Positions 34,310-41,241 of a stretch of DNA of 45,592 nucleotides are shown here, piece by piece; position 1 is the stretch's first letter, and every line of letters begins with the position of its first letter. The notes beneath the pieces were generated by a model. The model worked only from the letters and a program-made list of their open reading frames with translations, ran no database searches and had not been told where the DNA came from. The position numbers were made by a program, and so were the translations under genes. Origin of the DNA: Acidobacteriota bacterium (GTDB lineage Bacteria > Pseudomonadota > Alphaproteobacteria > Caulobacterales > Hyphomonadaceae); assembly GCA_016712445.1 (NCBI GenBank), contig JADJRB010000013.1:1-45592 (forward strand). The letters run 5' to 3'.

Positions 34310-35047
34310 ATGCCCACAACAGCCACAACAGCCACCGACCCGACACGCCAGCAGTACAACAATCTCCAGCGCGCCTTCGATCTATTCAACGCCGAACTAT
34401 TCGGCGGAACCTTGCGCCCCGTGCTCATCACCCTGCAACGCAAGGCCGGCAGCAACGGCTATTTCTGGAGCGATCAATTTAAGCGCAGAGGCGCCGCCGA
34501 AGGCCCGGCCAGCTTGGATGAAATCGCCCTCAACCCGGACGAGTTCCACCGCACGGATGAAGAGATCCTATCGACCCTGGCGCATGAGATGGCCCACTTG
34601 TGGCAGCAGCAGCACGGCAAGCCAGGCCGAGGCCGCTACCACAACCGCCAATGGGCGGAAAAAATGCGCGAGATCGGGTTGCAGCCGACCGACACCGGCG
34701 CGCCAGGTGGCAAAGAAACAGGCGACCACATGACGCACCTAATTGTGGCCGGCGGATTGTTCGCCGGCGTTTGCGCCAGGTTGCTCGAATCCGGCCAGGC
34801 GATCGACTGGCAGGCCGACACCTTGCCGGCGTTGCCAGGCACGCGCACCACCACCCGCACCGCTGGACAGCAAGGAAGCGAAGACGACGACGAAGAGGCC
34901 CAGGCGCCGGCGAAGAAGCAGACGCGCGCAAAATTCACGTGCCCGTTGTGTTCGCTCAACGCATGGGCGAAGCCCGATGCAAACCTGGCGTGCGCGGACT
35001 GTTCCGACGTGGACGCCGGCGAACTGGTTATAATGGCCGCACTATAG
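34310..35047 (+). CDS. E36: SprT-like zinc metalloprotease, 245 aa
   Basis: ATG 34310 chosen as the first start after the palindrome. SprT-like features are clear: NLQRAFDLFNAELFGG, LNPDEFHRTDEEILSTLAHE leading to the HEMAH zinc site (residues 92-96) with third ligand at about His111 in GRYHNRQWAEKM. A C-terminal zinc ribbon (CPLCSLNAWAKPDANLACAD) matches the family. SprT/Spartan relatives cut proteins bound to DNA. In a phage it might clear DNA-protein crosslinks or process virion proteins. The gene has its own terminator. Confidence 0.9.
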   Translation: MPTTATTATDPTRQQYNNLQRAFDLFNAELFGGTLRPVLITLQRKAGSNGYFWSDQFKRRGAAEGPASLDEIALNPDEFHRTDEEILSTLAHEMAHLWQQQHGKPGRGRYHNRQWAEKMREIGLQPTDTGAPGGKETGDHMTHLIVAGGLFAGVCARLLESGQAIDWQADTLPALPGTRTTTRTAGQQGSEDDDEEAQAPAKKQTRAKFTCPLCSLNAWAKPDANLACADCSDVDAGELVIMAAL

Positions 35048-35110
35048 GTCTGCCAAAAGGCCCTGGACGCATCCACGCTTTACCAGGCCGCTGAAGCAGG
35101 AGAATGAACG

Positions 35111-35151
35111 AATGGCCGGCGCCACACAGGCAACGCCGGCCATTTCGTTTT
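35111..35151 (+). terminator. Rho-independent terminator after E36
   Basis: Perfect 11-bp stem (AATGGCCGGCG, 35111-35121, and its complement 35134-35144), 12-nt loop, then TCGTTTT on the plus strand. Confidence 0.85.
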
Positions 35152-35160
35152 CCAGCGGCC

Positions 35161-35166
35161 TATACT
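35161..35166 (+). promoter_or_regulatory. -10 box of E37 (leaderless arrangement)
   Basis: TATACT, then GGCAGA, then ATG 35173: the same 6-nt spacing as at E6 and C1. No good -35 is visible, so the promoter might need an activator. Confidence 0.5.
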
Positions 35167-35172
35167 GGCAGA

Positions 35173-35529
35173 ATGCAGCAGCCTGGCGCGCTTCCCTTCC
35201 TGGACGATCGCCCGAGCTTCGGCCACCTGGCCATGGGCGCCGGCGCGCGCTTCCTATCGCCGCCCGCAGCCGCCGCCGTTGCGCTGTTCTATCTGCTCTA
35301 CCAGGCCGGCGAACCGGAGCCCTTGCCCAAACAAGATCGGCGACCTGGCCGAGTTCGCCGCCGGCTACCTTGGCGCGGCCAGCCTGCAGCGCCACCCACG
35401 AATAACCAGCCATTCCCAGGCCGCGCGATCGCAACCCCTTTGCATGCCGCCGGCGCCGCCGGCGTTACCACCATTTCCCACCAGGTGGCCACCGGCGCCG
35501 AAACAGGGCAAACCCTCGCGCGCGCGTAG
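35173..35529 (+). CDS. E37: possible small membrane protein, end uncertain
   Basis: Starts MQQPGALPFLDDRPSFGHLA and has one hydrophobic segment (PPAAAAVALFYLLYQAG). After about residue 53 the reading in frame becomes Arg/Pro-rich, whereas the next frame gives the more natural KIGDLAEFAAGYLGAASLQR, so a frameshift near 35335 is likely. The leaderless-type promoter and the preceding terminator support a separate unit. No family recognised. Confidence 0.55.
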   Translation: MQQPGALPFLDDRPSFGHLAMGAGARFLSPPAAAAVALFYLLYQAGEPEPLPKQDRRPGRVRRRLPWRGQPAAPPTNNQPFPGRAIATPLHAAGAAGVTTISHQVATGAETGQTLARA

Positions 35530-35720
35530 GGCGCCGTCAATTTTAATTGACCGTTGCAACACGGATACGCCGGCGTTTCCGGCCAGGCGCGCTAGCCTTT
35601 GGAGCTACCGCGCGCCGCCCACGATCGCGATTCCCACGCCAGGCGCCGGCCAGGCCGCGCGATCGCCCCCACGCCAGGCAATGACGGCCCAACCTGGCCG
35701 CGATCGCCGCAGAGACTCGA
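35530..35720. other. Non-coding convergence region rich in palindromes
   Basis: No convincing gene on either strand. It holds GTCAATT-TT-AATTGAC (35536-35551), the most AT-rich spot locally, and two of the three closely spaced GCGATCGC octamers (35659, 35700). It lies between the end of the early block and the late terminator, a place where a replication terminus, origin or recombination site would be plausible. Confidence 0.5.
35536..35551. promoter_or_regulatory. Palindrome GTCAATTTTAATTGAC
   Basis: Seven-base-pair perfect inverted repeat with TT spacer, followed by CGTTGCAACACG, another short palindrome. Shape suits a dimeric regulator or the core of an AT-rich opening site. No gene start is close enough to assign it to. 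Confidence 0.6.
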
Positions 35721-35738
35721 TTGTATTGTGCAATACAA
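35721..35738. promoter_or_regulatory. Second copy of the TTGTATTG…CAATACAA palindrome
   Basis: TTGTATTG-TG-CAATACAA, same arms as at 34289 but with spacer TG. It lies directly beyond the late terminator hairpin and partly supplies its U-run on the minus strand. Confidence 0.75.
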
Positions 35739-35739
35739 A

Positions 35740-35764
35740 AGGCCTGGCGATCGCCGCCAGGCCT
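35740..35764 (-). terminator. Rho-independent terminator of the late operon and tRNA
   Basis: Perfect 10-bp stem AGGCCTGGCG / CGCCAGGCCT with a 5-nt loop ATCGC. Read on the minus strand it continues TTTTGTATTG. It lies 14 nt after the tRNA 3' end. The stem contains one of the GCGATCGC octamers. Confidence 0.85.
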
Positions 35765-35778
35765 CAAGCAAGGAAGTT

Positions 35779-35856
35779 TGGTTGCGGGGGTGGGATTTGA
35801 ACGCCACGGCCTCCGGGTTATGAGCCCGGCGCGCTACCAGACTGCGCCACCCCGCA
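35779..35856 (-). tRNA. Initiator tRNA-Met (CAU anticodon)
   Basis: Minus-strand cloverleaf of 78 nt with encoded CCA. Acceptor TGCGGGG pairs with CCCCGCA. The anticodon arm CCGGG-CTCATAA-CCCGG shows CAU and the three G-C pairs typical of bacterial initiator tRNAs. The first base is T opposite A, where bacterial initiators normally have an unpaired 1-72 position, and one T-arm pair (C-C) is a mismatch; either could be read error. Placed as last gene of the late operon, directly before its terminator. Confidence 0.9.
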
Positions 35857-35870
35857 CAACGACGATATCA

Positions 35871-36535
35871 CTAGCCGGAATCGGAGACGAGCAGGAACAG
35901 CCCGACCGCAGCCGCCGCGCCGGCAGCATAGAGCAAAGTCGGTTCGGGAGTCTCGCCACCGATCGCGGAACTGAACCAGCCCTCTACCCGATCGCCGATC
36001 GCGTCGAAGTCGAACCAGGACCCGGCGCCGTTGCCGGCAACGTCCGAACCAGGCCCGCCACCAGGTGGTGAAGGAACGCCGGCGTAGGCCACCGCCGTTT
36101 TAGTCTCGGGAGTGACGCCCAACCATTCGGCCACCTTGCGCGCGTAATTGGCCGGATCGTTGTTATCAGACGCCGGCGCGTAGCCCGCATCACGCCCGGC
36201 TTGCCGGCGAAGAATTCGTATAGCGGGAGGTCGCGGCCCGCGTTCACGTGGATCTGCTTTTCCAGCGCGGCCCACCCATCGCCCTCAGTGCAGAACTTGA
36301 CGAACCGCCCGGCCTTGCCCGTTTGGCAGTAGCGAGACGGCGCCCACGTCAGGTTGCCAGGGTTCAGATTGTTGCGCGCCGGCGTGCCGGCGATCGGCCA
36401 GCCCTCCATGCGCCCGATCGCTTCGGCGAAGGCCGAGGCGCCCAGCCCTTCCAGGCCCATGTCGTGAGTGATCGAGGGAGGAGGCGCCGGCAAACTTAGC
36501 GGAGTCATCAAGGCCGCAGTCAGCGCGTAGGCCAT
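35871..36535 (-). CDS. L29: muramidase-like protein with C-terminal membrane anchor (one frameshift), about 220 aa
   Basis: ATG 36535 overlaps the L28 stop (TGATG). The N-terminal domain shows the phage peptidoglycan-hydrolase pattern MEGW … ARNNLNPGNL … GRFVKFCTEGDGWAALEKQI … YAPASDNNDPANYARKVAEW, with Glu44 as candidate catalytic residue. A Gly/Pro linker and DFDAIGDRVEGWFSSAIGG precede a C-terminal membrane helix (LLYAAGAAAAVGLFLLV). A short indel near 36190 breaks the frame. Related domains are virion-associated or lysis enzymes that cut the glycan strand. Membrane anchoring would fit entry or envelope release. Confidence 0.82.
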
Positions 36536-36918
36536 CACTTCGCCCCCGAACGCAAGATGCGTTTTTCCATCACCAACGGACACTCGAAATGTGGCCTATC
36601 AACCGGACTTTTCCAGCGGCCACCCCAGCGCAGGCCGAGGCCTTCGCCCAGCTCGCCCAGCCTGAACCATTCAGGATGTTCTGGCGCCCAATTTTTGAGC
36701 TTCATCAGTGGCCGTGGTGCTACGTCGATCGCCAGGCCGTGCAAGTGGAGCGAGTCTTTACGCTTCGATGCTCCGATGCGCAAATGCTCCGCTTGCTCCT
36801 CAGCCGTGCGCAACGTATCGACCACCACCAAATCGAATCCCGCAGCCTTAGCCGCAGCCAGCAGAGCTTCGGCCATAGGCCTGAATTCGGCGTGCAGATC
36901 GGCCAGGCGCTTACTCAC
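36535..36918 (-). CDS. L28: M15-family peptidoglycan peptidase (endolysin type), 127 aa
   Basis: GTG 36918 overlaps the L27 stop (GTGA). Typical short phage M15C enzyme: SLHLHGLAIDV with His58 and Asp65, and PVDRPHFEC with His110 as third zinc ligand; GELGEGLGLRWGG lies between. The family (L-alanyl-D-glutamate or VanY-type) cuts peptide bonds of the cell-wall stem peptide. There is no signal peptide, so release would depend on the holin-like L27. Confidence 0.9.
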   Translation of the reverse strand: MSKRLADLHAEFRPMAEALLAAAKAAGFDLVVVDTLRTAEEQAEHLRIGASKRKDSLHLHGLAIDVAPRPLMKLKNWAPEHPEWFRLGELGEGLGLRWGGRWKSPVDRPHFECPLVMEKRILRSGAK

Positions 36919-37277
36919 GAGCCGCCACCATCCGCCGGCGCGGCCGAGGAATTGCGCCCCTGCAATTGAGGCATGATCGCACCAAGCGCATTGGTGCCCA
37001 CCAGCAGCCATACGGCGTAGTTTGCCGGCAACCACGCCACGTGTAGCAACTGATCGCCGGCGCCCGCGATCGCGGCCACCAGCGTGAGGACCTGGCCGAC
37101 GATCGACGCGCGCCCGCCCTTGCGCTTGCCGGTAAGCAGCGAAGGCAGCAGGGACGACGCTATCGAGGTTCCCGCCAGGATCACAACGCCCACCGCCGGC
37201 GTGATCTGGCCGGCCTGCACCATCGTGGCGATCACAGCCGCCACACTCGCAATTCCCGCTTGCGCGCCCTTTGTCAT
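36915..37277 (-). CDS. L27: holin-like membrane protein, 120 aa
   Basis: Overlaps L26 (ATGA) and L28 (GTGA). Three or four hydrophobic segments (AGIASVAAVIATMVQAG, AVGVVILAGTSIASSLLPSL, SIVGQVLTLVAAIAGAG, YAVWLLVGTNALGAIM) with a small basic loop KRKGGR. Size, topology and place directly before the peptidase fit a holin that lets L28 reach the wall. Confidence 0.78.
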   Translation of the reverse strand: MTKGAQAGIASVAAVIATMVQAGQITPAVGVVILAGTSIASSLLPSLLTGKRKGGRASIVGQVLTLVAAIAGAGDQLLHVAWLPANYAVWLLVGTNALGAIMPQLQGRNSSAAPADGGGS

Positions 37278-37585
37278 TGCTTCCCCTCTTTTCTGAGTTC
37301 GCGCACGTCCTGGCGCAAATCGTCTACCTTTTGCTCTACCACCGCCAACCGTTCGCCGATGTTCCGCTGTAGCTGATCGGTCAACACGCGCACGGCCTGT
37401 TCCTGCGAAGGCGCCGGCGCTTGCATGATTCGATCGCCCATCAGCGCGGCGCCAGCAGCCAGAGCCGCCGCTAGGAGATTGCCGAAGATGAGCACAGGCA
37501 CACGAATGGTGATCGTGGCCCCGGCGCGGCCCTCCGATCGCGGCATCAGCGTTTCGTGCGCCCCGTATGTGTGTTCAGTAGGCAT
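37274..37585 (-). CDS. L26: TM plus coiled-coil protein, spanin-like, 103 aa
   Basis: ATG 37585 lies in the end of L25. One membrane segment (VPVLIFGNLLAAALAAGAAL) is followed by a coiled coil (RVLTDQLQRNIGERLAVVEQ, then KVDDLRQDVRELRKEGKQ). With the holin-like L27 and the peptidase L28 next door, an inner-membrane spanin (Rz-like) or holin accessory role is likely. No separate outer-membrane lipoprotein partner is seen. Confidence 0.72.
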   Translation of the reverse strand: MPTEHTYGAHETLMPRSEGRAGATITIRVPVLIFGNLLAAALAAGAALMGDRIMQAPAPSQEQAVRVLTDQLQRNIGERLAVVEQKVDDLRQDVRELRKEGKQ

Positions 37586-37844
37586 AGTCCGCTTTGGAAC
37601 GTTCCGGCGCGCCGCGCAATCCGCCAAGCGCATGGCCCGGCATGCCTGGCACGCCGCGCCCGACGTTGGCGCCCAGCGCGCCACCCGTCGCAGTTTGGAA
37701 ATTCAAATCTGTTGTTACCGTGTTTTCAAACGGCGCGATGATCGTAACCGAAACAATCGTGAAGGCCTCCGCGATCGGAGCCGCCAGCACCGCCATACAC
37801 AAGAACAGAACCACCGCCAGGCGAAATCTCGAAACCTTTTGCAT
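37575..37844 (-). CDS. L25: small Sec-secreted protein, 89 aa
   Basis: Signal peptide MQKVSRFRLAVVLFLCMAVL … APIAEA then a mature part of about 62 residues with beta strands (FTIVSVTIIAPFENTVTTDL) and a Gly/Pro-rich tail. It overlaps L26 by 11 nt. Exported; no lipobox seen. Function unknown. Confidence 0.82.
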   Translation of the reverse strand: MQKVSRFRLAVVLFLCMAVLAAPIAEAFTIVSVTIIAPFENTVTTDLNFQTATGGALGANVGRGVPGMPGHALGGLRGAPERSKADYAY

Positions 37845-37876
37845 GTTGCCCCCTCTCCTACAATTCTAGGAACTTC

Positions 37877-38859
37877 CTAAGAAACCCGGATGCACAATTG
37901 GCCGTGCTGCGCCGTTGTGCTGGCTGTGTTCGGAACGGTTATCACGATGAACGTGTGACCGTCAAAGGTGAACGTGGTATCAGCCGTAAGCGTATTCTGG
38001 ACGATCCAGAGCGCATCCCAAGCCATGCCCACAACCTTGGCCTCATTGGTGAATGCCGCAGTGTCGTAGGCAATCCAAGCGTCAGAGATGAACCAGCTAT
38101 CATCCATGAACCGCCGCCCACCATTGGAAGACGACAGAGAACTACTGATCTGAGCCGAAAACGGTAACACGAAACGCACGGCGCCCTGGCTGTTGTTGTT
38201 TACGTTGGTCCCTTCGATCGAGCCCGTGTTGTTCAACTGGTAGACGTTGCCATGAGACGCCGAAACCGAACAGCCGATATAGCTTGGACAGGTGCGCCAT
38301 GTGGAACGCGCCGTGCCGCTTCCGTCTGCATCGCCATCGCTGATTCCCCATACTGTCGAGTTCGTGACGAAAGGCACATTCCAAGTCGGAACGAATGGCA
38401 CGCCGGCAGCAGCGAACCGCCGGGAAACGGTCCCGTTAGTCCCGTTCTCATAAATGAAAAACTGGTACTGATTGGCCACGATACGCCACACGCGCGCCGC
38501 CGCAGGCAGCAAGAAAAAATCGCCCGTCATGGACGAAGTGCCGGCGCCGTTCCTGGTTTGATTCGGAAGCAGGAGCCGGCGCCCGGATCGTAAAGGCGAA
38601 TTCGCATCGTGTAGCCTTGCGGCGTGGTGGCCGATTGCAAAACCACGTCGCCCGTGCCAGTGCCACTTACCGCAGTCCAACCCACGCCCGTGAGCACTGG
38701 TTCGATGAGTTGCACCGCTTCGGTGCGAGTGCCAGTAATTTGCGTTACCGTCGTGTTCGCACGGGAGCCCGTGGCGTATTCGATGGCGAAGGCCTGGCCG
38801 CACAAACACAGCAGCAAGGAAAGAACAGCGAGAAAACGAAACAGCGATTTATCGAGCAT
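37877..38859 (-). CDS. L24: Sec-secreted beta-rich protein (one frameshift), about 327 aa
   Basis: Signal peptide MLDKSLFRFLAVLSLLLCLC then GQAFA. The mature start resembles phage virion proteins of the type YATGS … AVQLIEPVLTGVGWTAVSGT, and the core WRIVANQYQFFIYENGTNG … SRRFAAAGVPFVPTWNV fits the same type. Cysteines and aromatic strands fill the C-terminal half, ending TAQHGQLCIRVS. A base is off near 38558. Likely a surface-exposed virion or receptor-binding protein, exported by the host Sec system. Confidence 0.78.
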
Positions 38860-38870
38860 GGGAAACCCTT

Positions 38871-39681
38871 TCAGTATTGAGCTACGCAAACCACCGAAAC
38901 ATCCTGGCCGGCAATCGCCGATCCAATCTGCAATATGTCGATGGTAAGAACGTCGTTTTCCACCAGGCCAGGCGAATCGAAATTGGTAGTGGACGCAGGC
39001 CCGACACTACCCGCCGGCAGAGTGAGCGGAGAGCCGCCCGGAAAGATGTTAGTGGCGCCGTTTTTCATGATACGCACCGTCAGATCGGCGCCCGTTGGTG
39101 CAGTCTTGGCCGCAATGTAGCACTTGGACAAAGTGACGCCTTGGGTAACGATCACCTTGTTTGTGACATTAGGCAGGACCGCGCACGGCGCGAAGACGCA
39201 CACCCCAAAGGTGTATTTTTGTTCGGCGCCCGATGGCCCCGTGCCCAAGAAGCGATCGCCAGCAAAAAACACATTGCCGATCGGCCAGATGCCACCGGAA
39301 TAGTTCACCGTCATGGGGAACGCCGCATTAACAGCCACGGCCCGGATGCGCACGTATGGCCACACGCCGTTCGCCCGTTCGATCGCGAAGGCGCCAGGCA
39401 GAGAGGCCGAGTAAAACGCCGACGTCACATCGCGCGAGATCGGAAAATACGTGACGTTATCGAACGAGGCCTCTACCCGCACCGTGAAGCTAGGACACAT
39501 CGGCCACCGCCGTGGGGAAGTAGACCTGGAACAAGTGAAGGCCTTGGCCGATGTTTTGAATCGGCGCCGATGCTTGCGTGGTGGTGATGCCGCTAAAGAC
39601 CTGGCGGAATACCACGCTTTGTTGCGCAGGCGCCGCCAGCGCGATGAGAAACAGACAGAGGCCGCGGATTTTGTTTTTCAT
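38871..39681 (-). CDS. L23: Sec-secreted beta-rich protein, paralogue of L22 (one frameshift), about 269 aa
   Basis: Signal peptide MKNKIRGLCLFLIALAAPAQ. Residues 30-130 match L22: F-x-V-x-FP-(T/A)-AVADV, VRVEASFDNVTYFPISRDV, NGVWPYVRIRAVAVNAAFPM, TVNYSGG. A second domain follows with GVCVFAPCAVLPNVTNKVIV and a Cys near the end. One base is off near 39490. The pair may form alternate subunits of one structure outside the inner membrane. Confidence 0.8.
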
Positions 39682-39686
39682 GGGAA

Positions 39687-40145
39687 TCACAGCACGAAGC
39701 GATCGAGCGTTTCAAACAGCACGGGAACGACTGGCAGCACGTGGCCGGAATAGTGCACCGTCATGGGCGCCGATGCCGGCGTGGCAAGCACCGATCGCAC
39801 GCGCACGTATGGGAACACGCCATAGGCCTTTTGGATGAAGTACACAACGCCGCCCAGCAACTTCGCTTCGATCACGTCAGGCGAGATCGGGAAGTACACC
39901 GAGTTATCGTAAGAGGCCTCTATGCGAACTTGAATCGGGTTCACATCGGCCACCGCCGCCGGAAAGATCACCACGAATACGTGCATGCACTGGCCGATGT
40001 TGCGCACCGGAGCCGACACCGCCGGCGCGGTAACACCATTGAGCAAGGAAGGCGCGAAGATCGCCTGGTTTTTCGATCCAGCCTGGCCATAGAGGCCAAC
40101 AGCCAACAGTGCGGCGATCGCCGCGACTCGCAGACACGTGAACAT
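39687..40145 (-). CDS. L22: Sec-secreted beta-rich protein, paralogue of L23, 152 aa
   Basis: Signal peptide MFTCLRVAAIAALLAVGLYG then QAGSKNQ. The mature protein is one beta domain sharing the pattern of L23 (VRIEASYDNSVYFPISPDV, YGVFPYVRVRSVLATPASAP, MTVHYSGHV). ATG is preceded by AGGGGGCCTC, a strong ribosome site. The frame is intact. Unknown family. Confidence 0.85.
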   Translation of the reverse strand: MFTCLRVAAIAALLAVGLYGQAGSKNQAIFAPSLLNGVTAPAVSAPVRNIGQCMHVFVVIFPAAVADVNPIQVRIEASYDNSVYFPISPDVIEAKLLGGVVYFIQKAYGVFPYVRVRSVLATPASAPMTVHYSGHVLPVVPVLFETLDRFVL

Positions 40146-40154
40146 GAGGCCCCC

Positions 40155-40717
40155 TTATTGTTTCGGCCAGAAATAGCCGGAGAAAGCGCAATAGATGTTC
40201 GTGCCCGGACCTGGCGCGAAGCCGCCGGCCACGTCCACTGTGTATTCCACCAATTGCGTGCTACTGACGAGAATGCCGCCGCCCAAGACCTCGCGACCGT
40301 TCTGAACGTCGCCAAACGTCACCAGGATGGAATCGTAGTTTTTCACAAACTGGCCATCGCGCCGGATGCGCCAAATCAGATCGCCCGAGCCCTCAAAGAA
40401 GCCAGGCCCCGTATAGACGTTGGTGATTTTTGATCGTGCCATCCCAGCCGAACGGCACGGAACAGGCACCAATTGATCGGTGGAGCCCGCCGCCGGCATC
40501 GAGATACGCCCACGTAATCGAATGGCTGAGAGCCAGGAGGCGCAACCTCCCACGGTGGATATGCGGCCCGGCACAGCGTGTTCACTGTCACGTTGCCGCC
40601 AGGCCCGCCAGGCAGGCCCGGCAGAGTGAGCGAATCGAAGGCGCCCGGAGGCTTCACCGGAAACACGCCGCTTTGCCGGCGCCACAGATCACAAGCCGAG
40701 AGAATCGCCGTATACAT
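40155..40717 (-). CDS. L21: beta-rich virion-type protein (frameshifts), about 188 aa
   Basis: ATG 40717 overlaps the L20 stop (TGATG). Starts MYTAILSACDLWRRQSGVFP; a Gly/Pro segment (SLTLPGLPGGPGGNVTVN) and aromatic loop PWEVAPPGSQPFDYVG lead to a beta sandwich (FQVPFGWDGTIKKITNVYTG … GDLIWRIRRDGQFVKNYDSI … GTNIYCAFSGYFWPKQ). No signal peptide. Two indels (near 40435 and 40500) are resolved by the left copy. Probably a minor capsid or jelly-roll protein. Confidence 0.8.
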
Positions 40718-41232
40718 CAGCAATCGACCTTTCCGCCACGAGGCACCGCGAAGACCAGACAGACCTGCGCATAGTTGGCCAGCGCAGATAGATTTGTCAT
40801 TTGGACGGTGATAAGGCCCGTTCCGGTAATCATCGCCGGCGCGGGAACGATGAACGGCAATTGGCGCGGGTTGCGCGAGTTGCCCGCCGTTGTCCGCTCA
40901 TTGGAGTAAGCGGAGAAAAATTCCTTCTGTAGCCCTTTGTCCCACACCTGGAATCGGAACCCTTCCACCTGTTCCGAAAACGTCGTAATCATGGTGAGGA
41001 ACGAGCCCGGCGTTACGGTTACTTGATCCTCGAAAGAGGACCGCGACGGCAAGGACACATTGGCCGTATCGGGAAACACGCGCGCGAACCAGTTGAACTT
41101 GTCTTGATCCACGAACGTAAATAGCGGCCTGACCAGGTTGTACTTACTCATATCCTGGCCAGGCACGCCCGGCCAATGCCCACGGCGCCCGCCGCCGTAG
41201 ATCGCCAGAGACTTCAATAGCTCCATGGACAT
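40717..41232 (-). CDS. L20: beta-rich virion-type protein, 171 aa
   Basis: Starts MSMELLKSLAIYGGGRRGHW. Beta strands dominate: LVRPLFTFVDQDKFNWFARV, FEDQVTVTPGSFLTMITTFS, GFRFQVWDKGLQKEFF, GTGLITVQMTNLSALANYAQ. The middle order (PGSFL … GFRFQVWDKG … PAPMITGTGLI) parallels L19, so the two may be paralogous single-domain shells. Intact frame. A capsid or vertex role is inferred. Confidence 0.82.
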   Translation of the reverse strand: MSMELLKSLAIYGGGRRGHWPGVPGQDMSKYNLVRPLFTFVDQDKFNWFARVFPDTANVSLPSRSSFEDQVTVTPGSFLTMITTFSEQVEGFRFQVWDKGLQKEFFSAYSNERTTAGNSRNPRQLPFIVPAPAMITGTGLITVQMTNLSALANYAQVCLVFAVPRGGKVDC

Positions 41233-41241
41233 ATTGGCCCC

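Noticed and set aside
35042..35434. 130-residue minus-strand reading frame across the E36 terminator
   Set aside because: It crosses a clear intrinsic terminator, has no ribosome site and an Arg/Gly/Ala composition typical of shadows.
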